NCBI GenBank assembly: GCA_003577355.1
Contig: QEUZ01000003.1
Coordinates: 1-33,140 of the forward strand
Reading direction: 5' to 3'
Length of the DNA stretch: 33,140 nt
From: Chloroflexota bacterium
GTDB lineage: Bacteria; Chloroflexota; Chloroflexia; Thermomicrobiales; CFX8
Position numbers and translations under genes: made by a program. This document shows positions 15,607 through 24,166 of the stretch, in pieces; the first letter of the stretch is position 1, and the number at the start of each line of letters is the position of its first letter. A model generated the notes under the pieces. It saw only the letters and a program-made list of their open reading frames with translations. It made no database searches and had not been told where the DNA came from.

Positions 15607-17595
15607 CTAGCTCTCCATATACCAGTTGCGCACGTCGTAGGTATCCGGCTCCCACGGAGAGCGGTTGTGCCCCTTGAGCTTCTTGTTGACACCGGTTACG
15701 CCAGCGCGGTGGACGAGCGGGATCTCGGCGACATCGTTCACGACGATGTCGTTCATACCGATGAACAGTTCAGCCTGCTTCGCGGTATCCAGCTCGGTTC
15801 GAGCCTGCTCCCAGAGCTTGTTGTACTCCTCGTTGACGTAGCGGCAGTAGTTGGAACCTGACCAGTCGTTCGCCTTTTGTGCCAGGTCAACGGCCGGGTC
15901 AGACGAACGCCAACTAAGCATGTAGTCGATCGGGTAGGGATTGGCAGGACCGTTGGTGAACATTTCAAAGTCGGCGTAAAAGTGCGCCGCGGTATCCGGG
16001 TTACCAGCATCAGACGAGAAGAACACCCCCGCGTCGATCGACTTCAGCTCGGTCGGCACGCCGATCTTCTCCCAGGCGGCCTTGATGATCTCCTGCGTCT
16101 TCTGGCGCACCGGGTTGATCGTCGTCTGGTACAGCGCCTTCATTTCGACGCCGTCCTTCTTGCGGGTGTTGCCGTCGAGTACCCAACCGGCTTCGTCGAG
16201 CAGTGCGGCGGCAGCGTCGGTGTCGAAGGTATGGGTCGTGTTTGGCGACGCGAAGACGGTCGGCGACACCAGCAGGTTCGTGGTCGCGATACCGGCCGGT
16301 CCGTACAGCTGCGTGGCGATCGTTTCGCGGTCGGTTGCCATCGCGAAGGCTTGACGCACCTTGAGGTCCGACAGGTACGGATGCTGTGTCGATGGCTCCG
16401 AGCGGGCGCCATCGACTTCGGTGTTCGGGTCGGCACGGTTCACCAGGATGCGCTCGACGCTGTTCCCGGGCAGGATCGAGAGCTCGCCGAACTCGCCTTC
16501 CGCGGCGATCTGTTCCAGCACTGCCTTCTCGACCTGCAGGTTCCACGCCCAGTCGGTCTCGCCTGTCTGGATACCGGCCCGAGCAGCCGATGTGGCATCG
16601 CCACCGCCCTTGAACTCGACCCGCTTGAAGAACGGACGGCTTGGGTCGCGGAAATTCTCGTTCAATTCGTAGGTCACCACGTCACCGGGCTTGAACTCGA
16701 CGACCTTGAATGGACCGGTGCCGATCGGCTTCAAGTTGAACTCTGCGTCACGGGCCTTCGCCCCCTGGAAGTTCTCCAGGATGTGCTTCGGGACGATCTG
16801 GCCACCGTAGCCGCCGGTGAAGGGGGTGAACCAGGCCGGGTTCGCCGAGGCGAACTTGAGCGTTACCGTGTAATCATCGACTACCTCAAGCGACTCGATA
16901 ACCTGGTAGCTGGCGATGGTGACAGCGCTGGCGTCGACGTTCGTCACCCACTTCCAGGTGAACTCGACATCGGCGGCGGTGAACGGCTCACCATCGGACC
17001 AGGTGACGCCTTGCTTCAGCTTGTAAGTCACCGAGGTGCCGTCAGGCGAAACGCCGCCGTTCTCCAACGACGGAACTTCGGCGGCCAGGACCGGGAACAG
17101 CGTTCCGGTCGGGTCGAGGCCAAGCAGTGGCTCTAACACCAGGCTGGAGGCGCTGGAGTCCTTGTCGCCCTGCGCGAAGTGTGGGTTGAGGATGGTCGGC
17201 GCCTGCCAGTAGAGGATGCGCAGCAGGTCGCCCAACCCCCGGCCCGGTCCTTCCGGCTCGGCTGGCGTCGTTGCAGTCGGCTCCGGTGCGGGCGCAGTCG
17301 TGGCGGTTGGTGCGGTCGAACCGCCGCCAGTCGTTGCGGTGGGTTCTGGCGCCGGAGCGGTCGTTGCCGTCGGCTCCGCTGCGGGAGGTGTTGTGGCGGT
17401 TGCAGCGGGGGGCGGCGCGCTGGTGGCAGTTGGGGAAGTATCATCGTCGTCGCCACCACAGGCGGCCAGGAGGCCAGCAATGATTGGGGCAGACAACCCG
17501 AGCGCGGTTGCCCGTTTCAAGACAGCGCGCCTGGACAACTTCCCAGCAAGAACCTCGGCCTGGAGCAACTCAAACTTCGAAGGATGTTCGGTCAT
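15607..17595 (-). CDS. ABC-transporter solute-binding lipoprotein, peptide/nickel family 5 (paralogue 2)
   Basis: 662 residues from the ATG at 17595 with AAGGAG nine bases upstream. It is clearly paralogous to the preceding gene: the leader 'LSRRAVLKRATALGLSAP' is shared, and much of the SBP_bac_5 domain aligns at high identity ('GVTWSDGEPFTAADVEFTW', 'GGGDATSAARA', 'ATQLYGPAG'). Tat arginines are R22-R23 and the lipobox cysteine is C46 (LLAAC). The Thr/Ala/Pro linker is longer and more repetitive (several PEPTATT units). It should bind a peptide-like solute at the outer face of the membrane. A strong terminator follows it. No permease genes are near, so it must share transporter subunits encoded elsewhere or act otherwise. 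Confidence 0.92.
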   Translation of the reverse strand: MTEHPSKFELLQAEVLAGKLSRRAVLKRATALGLSAPIIAGLLAACGGDDDDTSPTATSAPPPAATATTPPAAEPTATTAPAPEPTATTGGGSTAPTATTAPAPEPTATTPAEPEGPGRGLGDLLRILYWQAPTILNPHFAQGDKDSSASSLVLEPLLGLDPTGTLFPVLAAEVPSLENGGVSPDGTSVTYKLKQGVTWSDGEPFTAADVEFTWKWVTNVDASAVTIASYQVIESLEVVDDYTVTLKFASANPAWFTPFTGGYGGQIVPKHILENFQGAKARDAEFNLKPIGTGPFKVVEFKPGDVVTYELNENFRDPSRPFFKRVEFKGGGDATSAARAGIQTGETDWAWNLQVEKAVLEQIAAEGEFGELSILPGNSVERILVNRADPNTEVDGARSEPSTQHPYLSDLKVRQAFAMATDRETIATQLYGPAGIATTNLLVSPTVFASPNTTHTFDTDAAAALLDEAGWVLDGNTRKKDGVEMKALYQTTINPVRQKTQEIIKAAWEKIGVPTELKSIDAGVFFSSDAGNPDTAAHFYADFEMFTNGPANPYPIDYMLSWRSSDPAVDLAQKANDWSGSNYCRYVNEEYNKLWEQARTELDTAKQAELFIGMNDIVVNDVAEIPLVHRAGVTGVNKKLKGHNRSPWEPDTYDVRNWYMES

Positions 17596-17644
17596 GAATA
17601 CGACTCCTTGATCGTGTACTCCTCACACACCCTGTGTACATCAC

Positions 17645-17677
17645 GCTATGGTTTTGCCTAGTCAGGTCAGCCATAGC
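17645..17677 (-). promoter_or_regulatory. Inverted repeat in the leader of binding-protein gene 2
   Basis: GCTATGG (17645-17651) and CCATAGC (17671-17677) are perfect seven-base arms with a 19-base loop, 50 bases upstream of the ATG. It could form an mRNA hairpin or be a protein-binding site. Confidence 0.3.
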
Positions 17678-17918
17678 TTGGAGACCCCTGCGTGACCTCC
17701 AATCGCTCCTACGCGCGTTTCCTCGACACGCGCTGACTCGGTAACCGGCTCACTCCTTCTCCACCAATCGGGCTCGGTATTTGCTGGACGCGCTCGGATG
17801 CCATCCCATGGAATGCCGAACGATGTGGGCTGCTTCCACTTCAACTTCAACGCAGCGACGCGTCCGCCGTGCTGGGAGGTGCGTCATCAAGCCTGATAGT
17901 CATCATCTGGTGATTACC

Positions 17919-17953
17919 CGCGATGAATATATCAAAAAAGCCACATCGCGCAA
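17919..17953 (-). promoter_or_regulatory. Candidate promoter bracketed by CGCGATG/CATCGCG
   Basis: On the minus strand an extended -10 (TGA-TATATT, 17934-17926) lies 16 bases from TTGCGC (17953-17948). Perfect seven-base arms CGCGATG (17919-17925) and CATCGCG (17944-17950) flank the -10 element on both sides. The extended -10 resembles that of binding-protein gene 1 (TGC-TATATT). The leader to the ATG would be about 320 bases. Confidence 0.35.
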
Positions 17954-18179
17954 CCATGCAGGCGTTTTCGTGCACCGTCTACATCGTAGTACGTCTGGGA
18001 ACCGTCGGGAGGTTTGGTCGTTGACGCGCGTTCGCGCCGCAACCAGCGGAGCGGCGAGATCCCGTACCCACTTAGATGCGCAAAGAGCGTTACCTTGGGC
18101 AACGATTACTTGTTCGACAGGCACACAGCGGTTGACTAATCTGCGGTGCCGTAAAGGTCACGTGCAGAATGCGTAGTGT

Positions 18180-18202
18180 CCCGACCAGCGTCCTCTGTCG
18201 GG
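18180..18202. promoter_or_regulatory. Small inverted repeat CCCGAC/GTCGGG
   Basis: Six-base perfect arms at 18180-18185 and 18197-18202 with an 11-base loop, about 95 bases beyond the MFS gene stop on its strand. There is no T-run, so a terminator role for the MFS gene is uncertain. Confidence 0.25.
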
Positions 18203-18254
18203 TCAGGGTAGCCGATTCATCAGAGAAGAGCGATTCAGACAAGAACGATCACAC

Positions 18255-18296
18255 CACTGGTCACTCGACACTGGTCACTCGGCACTGGTCACTCTA
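18255..18296. repeat. Three tandem 14-base repeats after the MFS gene
   Basis: Three consecutive units CACTGGTCACTCNN occupy 18255-18268, 18269-18282 and 18283-18296. The first 12 bases are identical in all three; only the last two vary (GA, GG, TA). The array abuts the MFS stop codon exactly. Confidence 0.85.
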
Positions 18297-19595
18297 CTAG
18301 TCGCGGAGCGAGGGAAAGCACACGGTGAGAACCGCGATACAGACGAGGGCTAGCGTCGAGGCGCCGACTACTGCCGCAGGCGCACCGAAGGCATCGGCAC
18401 ATGCTCCGATGGGAAGCTGCCCAAGCGGTAATAATCCCCAGGTCAACATATAGATCGATAACACGCGGCCGCGCACTGCATCGTCCACCTGGAGTTGGAG
18501 AACGGTGTTGTTGATTGACATCAGCGCGGCACTCGCGGCTCCGGCAGCAAGAAGAAGGAGTGCCGCGACAATCGGCTGTGGCGTGATGGCGAACACCAGG
18601 ACGGTCGCGGTGAATAGCGCGGCGCTGATGATTTGGATCCCAGGAATCTCAGCGAGTCTCCGCCAACCGGCAACCGCGAGCGCTCCTATAACCGAACCGA
18701 CGCCGGTGCACGCCATCAGCAGTCCGAGTCCGGTAGCGCCGAGGTTGAGCTCGTCGCGCGCGAACACCGGCAGGAGATTGATGTAGGGCATGATCAGGAC
18801 CGTGGCAATAGTCGCCAGGAGTATCAGCCCTGTCAAAAAACGGTCGCGGGCGATGACAGCGACCCCTTCCGACACACTGCCAAGGACAGAGCTAACGACT
18901 TTGGGCCGGTCGCGCGGAGATTTCGGGACGCGGCTCGTCCAGAATAGAGCAGCGATTTGCATTACCGCGGCGAGGGCAAACGTGCCGCCAGCCCCAACAA
19001 GCGCGATCATGACGCCGGCAATTGATGGGCCAAACACACGGGTCGCATTTTGTCCTGCGGCGTTCAACCCCACGGCGTTACGAATGAGGGAGCGCTCGAC
19101 CAACGCGGGGACCATCGCGTTGCGGGTCGGGAAGATGAATGCCATTACTGAGCCGTAGAGGAAGGAGAGGAGTAGGATCGACCACGGCGCAATGGCTCCG
19201 GTGATCACGAGCACAGCGAACGCCAACGAGATCAACATGATGCCGGTCTGCGCACAGAGCAGCACCGTGCGGCGGTCAACCCGGTCAATGATGACCCCTG
19301 TCGGGAGCGCCAAGAACAGCAGGGGTATGCCGCCGGCGAAGCCGGTTAGCCCGACAAAGAACGGTGAATCGGTCAGGTCGAGCGCCAGCCAACCGACCGC
19401 GATCTGATACATCCAGAATGCGGTGTTGGTGACCAGCGTGCCAAACCATAGGTCGCGGAATGAAACCGATGCGCGCAATGCGCGGAACAGCCCGCTGGCT
19501 TCCACCGGGGCAACGCGTTCCACTGGTTCAGACCGCACGGGCGCGGGATCAGTCTCCCGCCGGTCGAGCGACGTGTCTCGTGCCAAGATCCTCAC
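18297..19595 (-). CDS. Major facilitator superfamily transporter (MFS_3, EntS-like)
   Basis: 432 residues with about 10-12 hydrophobic segments in two halves. The loop after helix 2 has 'GVIIDRVDRR', the MFS motif A equivalent, and 'FIFPTRNAMVPALVER' after helix 4 is typical of the enterobactin-exporter-like MFS_3 group. The polar N-terminus of about 45 residues is cytoplasmic. Substrate cannot be inferred; efflux of a drug or small metabolite is usual for this group. The annotated start is GTG 19595, with only a weak GGGA directly upstream. A TTG three codons later is an alternative. It begins 53 bases after the upstream gene and may share its transcript. Confidence 0.88.
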   Translation of the reverse strand: MRILARDTSLDRRETDPAPVRSEPVERVAPVEASGLFRALRASVSFRDLWFGTLVTNTAFWMYQIAVGWLALDLTDSPFFVGLTGFAGGIPLLFLALPTGVIIDRVDRRTVLLCAQTGIMLISLAFAVLVITGAIAPWSILLLSFLYGSVMAFIFPTRNAMVPALVERSLIRNAVGLNAAGQNATRVFGPSIAGVMIALVGAGGTFALAAVMQIAALFWTSRVPKSPRDRPKVVSSVLGSVSEGVAVIARDRFLTGLILLATIATVLIMPYINLLPVFARDELNLGATGLGLLMACTGVGSVIGALAVAGWRRLAEIPGIQIISAALFTATVLVFAITPQPIVAALLLLAAGAASAALMSINNTVLQLQVDDAVRGRVLSIYMLTWGLLPLGQLPIGACADAFGAPAAVVGASTLALVCIAVLTVCFPSLRD

Positions 19596-19648
19596 TCCCG
19601 CGCACAGACTATCACGTTGCGACGGGGAGTGCGCATCGGGAACCTTTA

Positions 19649-20875
19649 CTACATGCGTGGTGGATTGGTGAGCCGCTTCGACCGGTGATCGACGCGTTGA
19701 GCCAGACGAGTCACCCGCTGTCGCTCGAGGATATCGTGGTCGATGGCATCAACGAACGCGCGCAAACGCTGGGTCGCGGCATCGATTGCGCCTGCGTCCG
19801 ATGTCGATGTGGACAATGGCAATCCTAACGTGACGGCCTGGTATTGCTGGGCCAGCGGCATGGCACTCAGTGTCGTTTCTGTGAGCCGCTCACGAAGGAC
19901 ATACGCTCCACTGCCCGCCACGTGCCGCGTAAGGGTGGGAGCAGCGCGCCGCTTCCAGAGCGGCCCTTCGGCCAAGGCAACCGTCGGCGTATGCGTCGGG
20001 CTTACCTGGAGGTTGACGATGAACGTCGACTCCGGCGCGAGGTTGTTCTCGCGAAGCAGCGCTGCGAGAGTCACCCCGGAGATCGACCCAGCTCCGGCGA
20101 CAAATCCCCAGATATCGACCCAGCGAGCAGGGTGCGCTCGCACCTCGGTTGCGAGCTGCATGAGCGTCGAGATCTGAGGCTCGGCGTTACTGGTTGGGTC
20201 CGCATCTGTGGAGGAGGAGCGATCTGCGACAAGCAGCAGGAGCGCCAGCAGAACCGCAGCGGGCAGAAGAAAGAACCATGTAGGAAGCGCCGTGACGGCG
20301 ACCGCACGTAGCAATGGTGTTCCGCCGGCAAGGAGGCCGGCCGCGAATACAGCTCGTTCGAGCCGAGAGAAAAGCGGTGCAACGATCTGCGGGTAGACCC
20401 GGCCGCGTCGCAGGGTATCCAGCGGTGCAACAAGGATGAGCGTTCGGACATTCTGTCGCTGTGCCGGTACGGCTGCGAGGACGCTCGTGGTGCTGGTCTG
20501 TGGGACAACGCGGGCGATCAGGCCTTCGCCAGCCGTTTCGGCTGCATATAGCGCGAGGATCAGCGCGACCAGCACCGCCGCAACGAATGGCAGGAACAAA
20601 CCGATCAGCAATGCCGCAAGGAGCATCGGCAGGATGACAAGCTCTGCGTAATGCTGCACACCCGGAGCGCGGCCAGTTAGCGTGAGCGACGGAATGGCAA
20701 CCGCGTGGAACCTGTCCATCACGACACGAGCGGCGCGTTGCTCGTTGCAGGAGCCGGCCTGGCGGTTCTCCGGCAGGTTCAGCTCCCACCCCTGCGGCGT
20801 CTTCCCAGCCGCGCGGTCATGCGCATCCCCGGTCGTTTGGTGAGGAGCTGTGGCGACGTCGTCGGTGCTGACCAT
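19649..20875 (-). CDS. Membrane protein resembling an inactive M28-type peptidase
   Basis: 408 residues from the ATG at 20875. A hydrophilic N-terminus is followed by a strong membrane hairpin (about 79-112) and another segment (about 205-228). The stretch 'TTSVLAAVPAQ...RTLILVAPLDT' matches the beginning of M28 aminopeptidase domains, which read 'NVIA.lPG...VLVAHLDT'. Here the zinc-binding His is Pro. Further on, 'GAGSISGVTLAALLRENNL' and 'FIVNLQV' occupy the places of the 'GCEEIGLLGS' and 'fINLDm' segments, but the Glu-Glu pair is missing. I therefore infer a catalytically dead M28 relative. Function is unknown. It is upstream of the MFS gene and divergent from recG. Confidence 0.6.
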   Translation of the reverse strand: MVSTDDVATAPHQTTGDAHDRAAGKTPQGWELNLPENRQAGSCNEQRAARVVMDRFHAVAIPSLTLTGRAPGVQHYAELVILPMLLAALLIGLFLPFVAAVLVALILALYAAETAGEGLIARVVPQTSTTSVLAAVPAQRQNVRTLILVAPLDTLRRGRVYPQIVAPLFSRLERAVFAAGLLAGGTPLLRAVAVTALPTWFFLLPAAVLLALLLLVADRSSSTDADPTSNAEPQISTLMQLATEVRAHPARWVDIWGFVAGAGSISGVTLAALLRENNLAPESTFIVNLQVSPTHTPTVALAEGPLWKRRAAPTLTRHVAGSGAYVLRERLTETTLSAMPLAQQYQAVTLGLPLSTSTSDAGAIDAATQRLRAFVDAIDHDILERQRVTRLAQRVDHRSKRLTNPPRM

Positions 20876-21054
20876 GGGTTACCGCCGTTGGCAGGGTTTG
20901 TACGAACAGAGTGTAGCGACATCTTTTCACGGCTCGAACTGGCCGTCAAGCGCTGTGCAATGCCGTTGACACAGTAATTTCATGCGCGTCGAAGGAGTTA
21001 CGGAGCGGACTGCGTGCGATTGACATCGACGCAGCGGTTGCGAACACTTGCCGA

Positions 21055-23547
21055 ATGGCAGAGCATCGTAGAACAACGGGAGCGCCAACCATCGACCCTC
21101 GCGACCTTGACCTATTCGAACGCATCCTGCGTCACGAAGAGCGTACTGGCTTTCAGGACACCAGCACGTCGCTTGGTTTGGCGCGCTTCTTCAATGAGCG
21201 TGCGCAGACCGTAGCGGAACAGCAGCGCCGTCCGGTAGAGCGACTTGCTGCCCTGTTTGCCGATTACCGCGACCTGTCGGAACTCCAGCGGCGCGCACGT
21301 GTTGACGCTTGCAGGCGCGCGCTTGCAGAACTCCGCGCAGGGTGTGCCGCTCCAGACCCGACCGCTGTTCAGCAGCCGAGCACTGCGCCTGCGGCCAACC
21401 GGCAGGAGATGCCGCCTGGACTTCAGTCTACCCAACCGGCGCGGAAGGTGGTCGACCGGCGTCCACGGGTTGGGGCGCTGTCCGATTCGGTGCGACTGTT
21501 GCCAGGTGTCGGGGAGGGCCGTGCGCGACAACTGGAACTGCTTGGCGTGCGGACGATCCGCGACCTGCTCCACTTGTACCCGCGTCGTCACATCGACTAT
21601 TCGAACGTCGAGAAGATACGCGACCTCTGGTTTGGGCGCGTGTCGACGATCCAGGGAACCGTCGAAACCGTCGAGGAGTCTCGCACACGCACCGGCAAAA
21701 CCTTGGTGACAGTTGCGGTGCGGGATGAAACAGGCGTGATCCACGCGACGTGGTTCAACCCGTATGTTGCCAAGCAACTGCAGCCTGGCACGCGGGTGTC
21801 GCTCTCTGGGCGTGTCGAGCATATGCGCGGGTCGCTCGTCCTCAACAGTCCGGAGTGGGAGCTGTTGGAGTCCGACTTGCTCAGCACCGGCAGATTGACC
21901 CCGGTCTACCCCCTCACGAAGAACCTGTATCAGAAGACATTGCGGCCGATTGTGCGTGCTGGGCTGGACGTCGGACTCCCGCTGGTCGAGGAGTTCCTGC
22001 CGGCTGATATGCGTGAAGAAGAAGGGCTGTTGGGCTTGCGCGATGCGCTCGCCTGGGTGCACTTTCCCGAAGGAGCGACTGCCGCTGAGGCGCAGCGAAA
22101 CCTGCGGCGTGCACAGCAGCGCCTTGCGTTCGATGAGTTCCTCACCCTGCAGCTCGGGCTTTTGCGCCGCAAGCGCGCCTGGCAGGCTCAGCCAGGACAC
22201 GCCATGCCAGTGGACCACGAGGCGGTTGGGCGGTTCGTCAGGGCGTTGCCGTTCACGCTAACGCGTGCCCAGCGACGCGCCCTTCGAGAAATTTTGGAAG
22301 GGCTGGCGGACCCTCGCCCCATGACACGCATGTTGCAGGGCGATGTCGGCTCGGGGAAAACGGTTGTTGCAGCGGCCGCGATGATTGCGGCCATTCGGGC
22401 CGGATACCAGACCGCCTTGATGGCTCCGACGGAGATTCTGGCCGAACAGCACGCGCATGGGTTCGAGCGTCTGTTCGCCGCACTACCACCGCACGATCGA
22501 CCACGGCTGGGGTTCCTGACCGGATCAACCAGCGGCAGAGAGCGCCAGACCGTGCTGGCTGGCGTCCAGGACGGAAGCATCGACCTGCTGATCGGCACCC
22601 ACGCACTGATCCAACTGGGTGTCGAGTATGCCAACCTGGGTTTTGTCGTGATCGACGAGCAGCACCGCTTCGGTGTGGAGCAGCGTGCAGCGTTACGCAA
22701 CAAGGGGTTACATCCTGACGTGCTGGTGATGACGGCCACGCCGATCCCACGCACGCTCGCCCTGACATTGCATGGTGACCTCGATGTTTCGACGCTCGAT
22801 GAGCTGCCGCCTGGCCGGCAGCCGATCGTGACGCGGTGGATGACCGGGCGCCAACGCCGAGAGGCGTACCAGTTCATCCGCGACGAAATCGCGCGGGGGA
22901 GGCAAGCATTCGTTATCGTTCCTCTTGTTGAAGAGTCCGAAGCCGTCGATGCAAAGGCGGCAGTAGCGGAGTACGAACGTCTGAAACGCGACGTATTTCC
23001 AGATCTGCCAGTTGGGTTGTTACATGGCCGCCTGAAGCCCGCCGAGAAGGAGGCGGTGATGACCGCGTTCCGGGATGGTGACGTTAGCGTGCTCGTCGCG
23101 ACGTCGGTCGTTGAAGTGGGCATCGATGTGCCAAACGCAACGGTGATGATGGTTGATGGGGCTGACCGTTTTGGACTCGCACAACTGCACCAGTTTCGTG
23201 GTCGGGTTGGTCGTGGAGCGGAGCAATCGTATTGCTTGCTGGTGGCGGATGATGTGAGTCAGGAGGGACGGCGGCGGCTGGAATCTCTTGTCGATTCACA
23301 AGATGGATTCTACCTGGCGCAGGTCGATTTGGAGCTGCGTGGCCCAGGTGACTATCTCGGTACGCGTCAAAGTGGCTTGCCAGAGATGCAATTCTCGGCG
23401 TTCGCCGATGTCCGCGACCTGGAACGTGCACGTTCCCTGGCTGAACGCATCCTCAGTGAGGATCCCGACCTTGCCGGAGCGCAATACGCGCGACTGCGCG
23501 CGCGGGTTGAGGCATTCTGGGCGGACAGTGTGGCGGATGTGAGCTAG
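21055..23547 (+). CDS. recG: ATP-dependent DNA helicase RecG
   Basis: 830 residues; longer than E. coli RecG because of an N-terminal extension of about 140 residues, common in Gram-positives and Chloroflexota. The wedge/OB domain spans about 165-280 (LLPGVGEGRARQLELLGV, then 'VSLSGRVEHMRGSLVL'). Helicase motifs are intact: Walker A GDVGSGKT at 429-436, DEQH at 534-537, 'TATPIPRTLALT', and 'VATSVVEVGIDVPNA' with 'QFRGRVGRG'. RecG remodels stalled replication forks and Holliday junctions. The start is uncertain: ATG 21055 lacks a ribosome binding site, whereas a GTG at 21014 in another frame has one. It is followed four bases later by rsmD. Confidence 0.96.
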   Translation: MAEHRRTTGAPTIDPRDLDLFERILRHEERTGFQDTSTSLGLARFFNERAQTVAEQQRRPVERLAALFADYRDLSELQRRARVDACRRALAELRAGCAAPDPTAVQQPSTAPAANRQEMPPGLQSTQPARKVVDRRPRVGALSDSVRLLPGVGEGRARQLELLGVRTIRDLLHLYPRRHIDYSNVEKIRDLWFGRVSTIQGTVETVEESRTRTGKTLVTVAVRDETGVIHATWFNPYVAKQLQPGTRVSLSGRVEHMRGSLVLNSPEWELLESDLLSTGRLTPVYPLTKNLYQKTLRPIVRAGLDVGLPLVEEFLPADMREEEGLLGLRDALAWVHFPEGATAAEAQRNLRRAQQRLAFDEFLTLQLGLLRRKRAWQAQPGHAMPVDHEAVGRFVRALPFTLTRAQRRALREILEGLADPRPMTRMLQGDVGSGKTVVAAAAMIAAIRAGYQTALMAPTEILAEQHAHGFERLFAALPPHDRPRLGFLTGSTSGRERQTVLAGVQDGSIDLLIGTHALIQLGVEYANLGFVVIDEQHRFGVEQRAALRNKGLHPDVLVMTATPIPRTLALTLHGDLDVSTLDELPPGRQPIVTRWMTGRQRREAYQFIRDEIARGRQAFVIVPLVEESEAVDAKAAVAEYERLKRDVFPDLPVGLLHGRLKPAEKEAVMTAFRDGDVSVLVATSVVEVGIDVPNATVMMVDGADRFGLAQLHQFRGRVGRGAEQSYCLLVADDVSQEGRRRLESLVDSQDGFYLAQVDLELRGPGDYLGTRQSGLPEMQFSAFADVRDLERARSLAERILSEDPDLAGAQYARLRARVEAFWADSVADVS

Positions 23548-23551
23548 CCAG

Positions 23552-24121
23552 ATGAGGGTGATCAGCGGCAGCGCACGCGGCAGACGCCTGAAGGGGCCGC
23601 CTAGCCATGGCACGCGGCCAATGGCGGACAAGATCCGGGAAGCGTTGTTTTCGGTGCTGGCATCACTCGGCGTCGAGGCAGACCGCGTCCTTGACCTCTA
23701 TGCTGGAACCGGATCAATCGGGATAGAAGCGTTGTCACGCGGAGCTTCCTGGTGCGACTTTGTTGAACAGAACGCAGCTGCCGCACGTGTGGTGCGCGAG
23801 AACCTGGCAAGCGTCGGGTTTGCTGATCGAGGCAACGTGCATCAGATGAGCGTCATGGCGTTTCTCCGCACGGTTAGCCAACCGTACGACCTTGTGATAC
23901 TCGACCCCCCATACGCGGCCCCCGACATCCTCGAGACACTCGAAGCAACCGGATGTTCAGGCGCTGTCACTGATGGCACGATTATTGCCATCGGGCATTC
24001 GCCCCGCGTCGACCTGCCCGAGCGCGTGGGGACGTTGGTCAAGCTACGTGGTCGATGTCATGGCGACTCGTGTTTCGCCGTCTATGATGTCGTTCTCAGC
24101 GACGCGCGATCGTCCATGTGA
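23552..24121 (+). CDS. rsmD: 16S rRNA (guanine-N2)-methyltransferase RsmD
   Basis: 189 residues, normal length. The N-terminus 'MRVISGSARGRRLKGP' and 'RPMADKIREALFSVL' is diagnostic. The SAM-binding motif I is DLYAGTGSIG (48-57) and the catalytic DPPY is at 118-121. It methylates G966 (E. coli numbering) of 16S rRNA in the cytoplasm. It begins four bases after recG, and recG-rsmD-coaD is a widely conserved order. Confidence 0.96.
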   Translation: MRVISGSARGRRLKGPPSHGTRPMADKIREALFSVLASLGVEADRVLDLYAGTGSIGIEALSRGASWCDFVEQNAAAARVVRENLASVGFADRGNVHQMSVMAFLRTVSQPYDLVILDPPYAAPDILETLEATGCSGAVTDGTIIAIGHSPRVDLPERVGTLVKLRGRCHGDSCFAVYDVVLSDARSSM

Positions 24122-24166
24122 CGCCTGATCAGGCCGGCGAGAAGAAGGACAGTGGGGGTATGCAAC

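Larger units (their letters stand above)
17596..18296. other. 700-base intergenic region upstream of binding-protein gene 2
   Basis: No convincing coding sequence. The open frames at 17781-18176 (plus) and 17903-18124 (minus) have no recognisable domains and poor ribosome binding sites. It contains a candidate promoter bracketed by an inverted repeat (17919-17953), a leader inverted repeat (17645-17677), a hairpin (18180-18202) and three tandem 14-base repeats (18255-18296). A low-GC patch near 17925-17940 stands out from the surroundings. Confidence 0.55.

Noticed and set aside
17781-18176. Plus-strand 131-codon frame in the intergenic region
   Set aside because: No ribosome binding site, no domain, composition not protein-like, and it crosses the candidate promoter region.
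18255-18296. CRISPR-like array
   Set aside because: Repeats are only 14 bases, directly adjacent with no spacers, and no cas genes are present.
21112-22218. Minus-strand 368-codon frame opposite recG
   Set aside because: Shadow of recG; lacks protein-family features.
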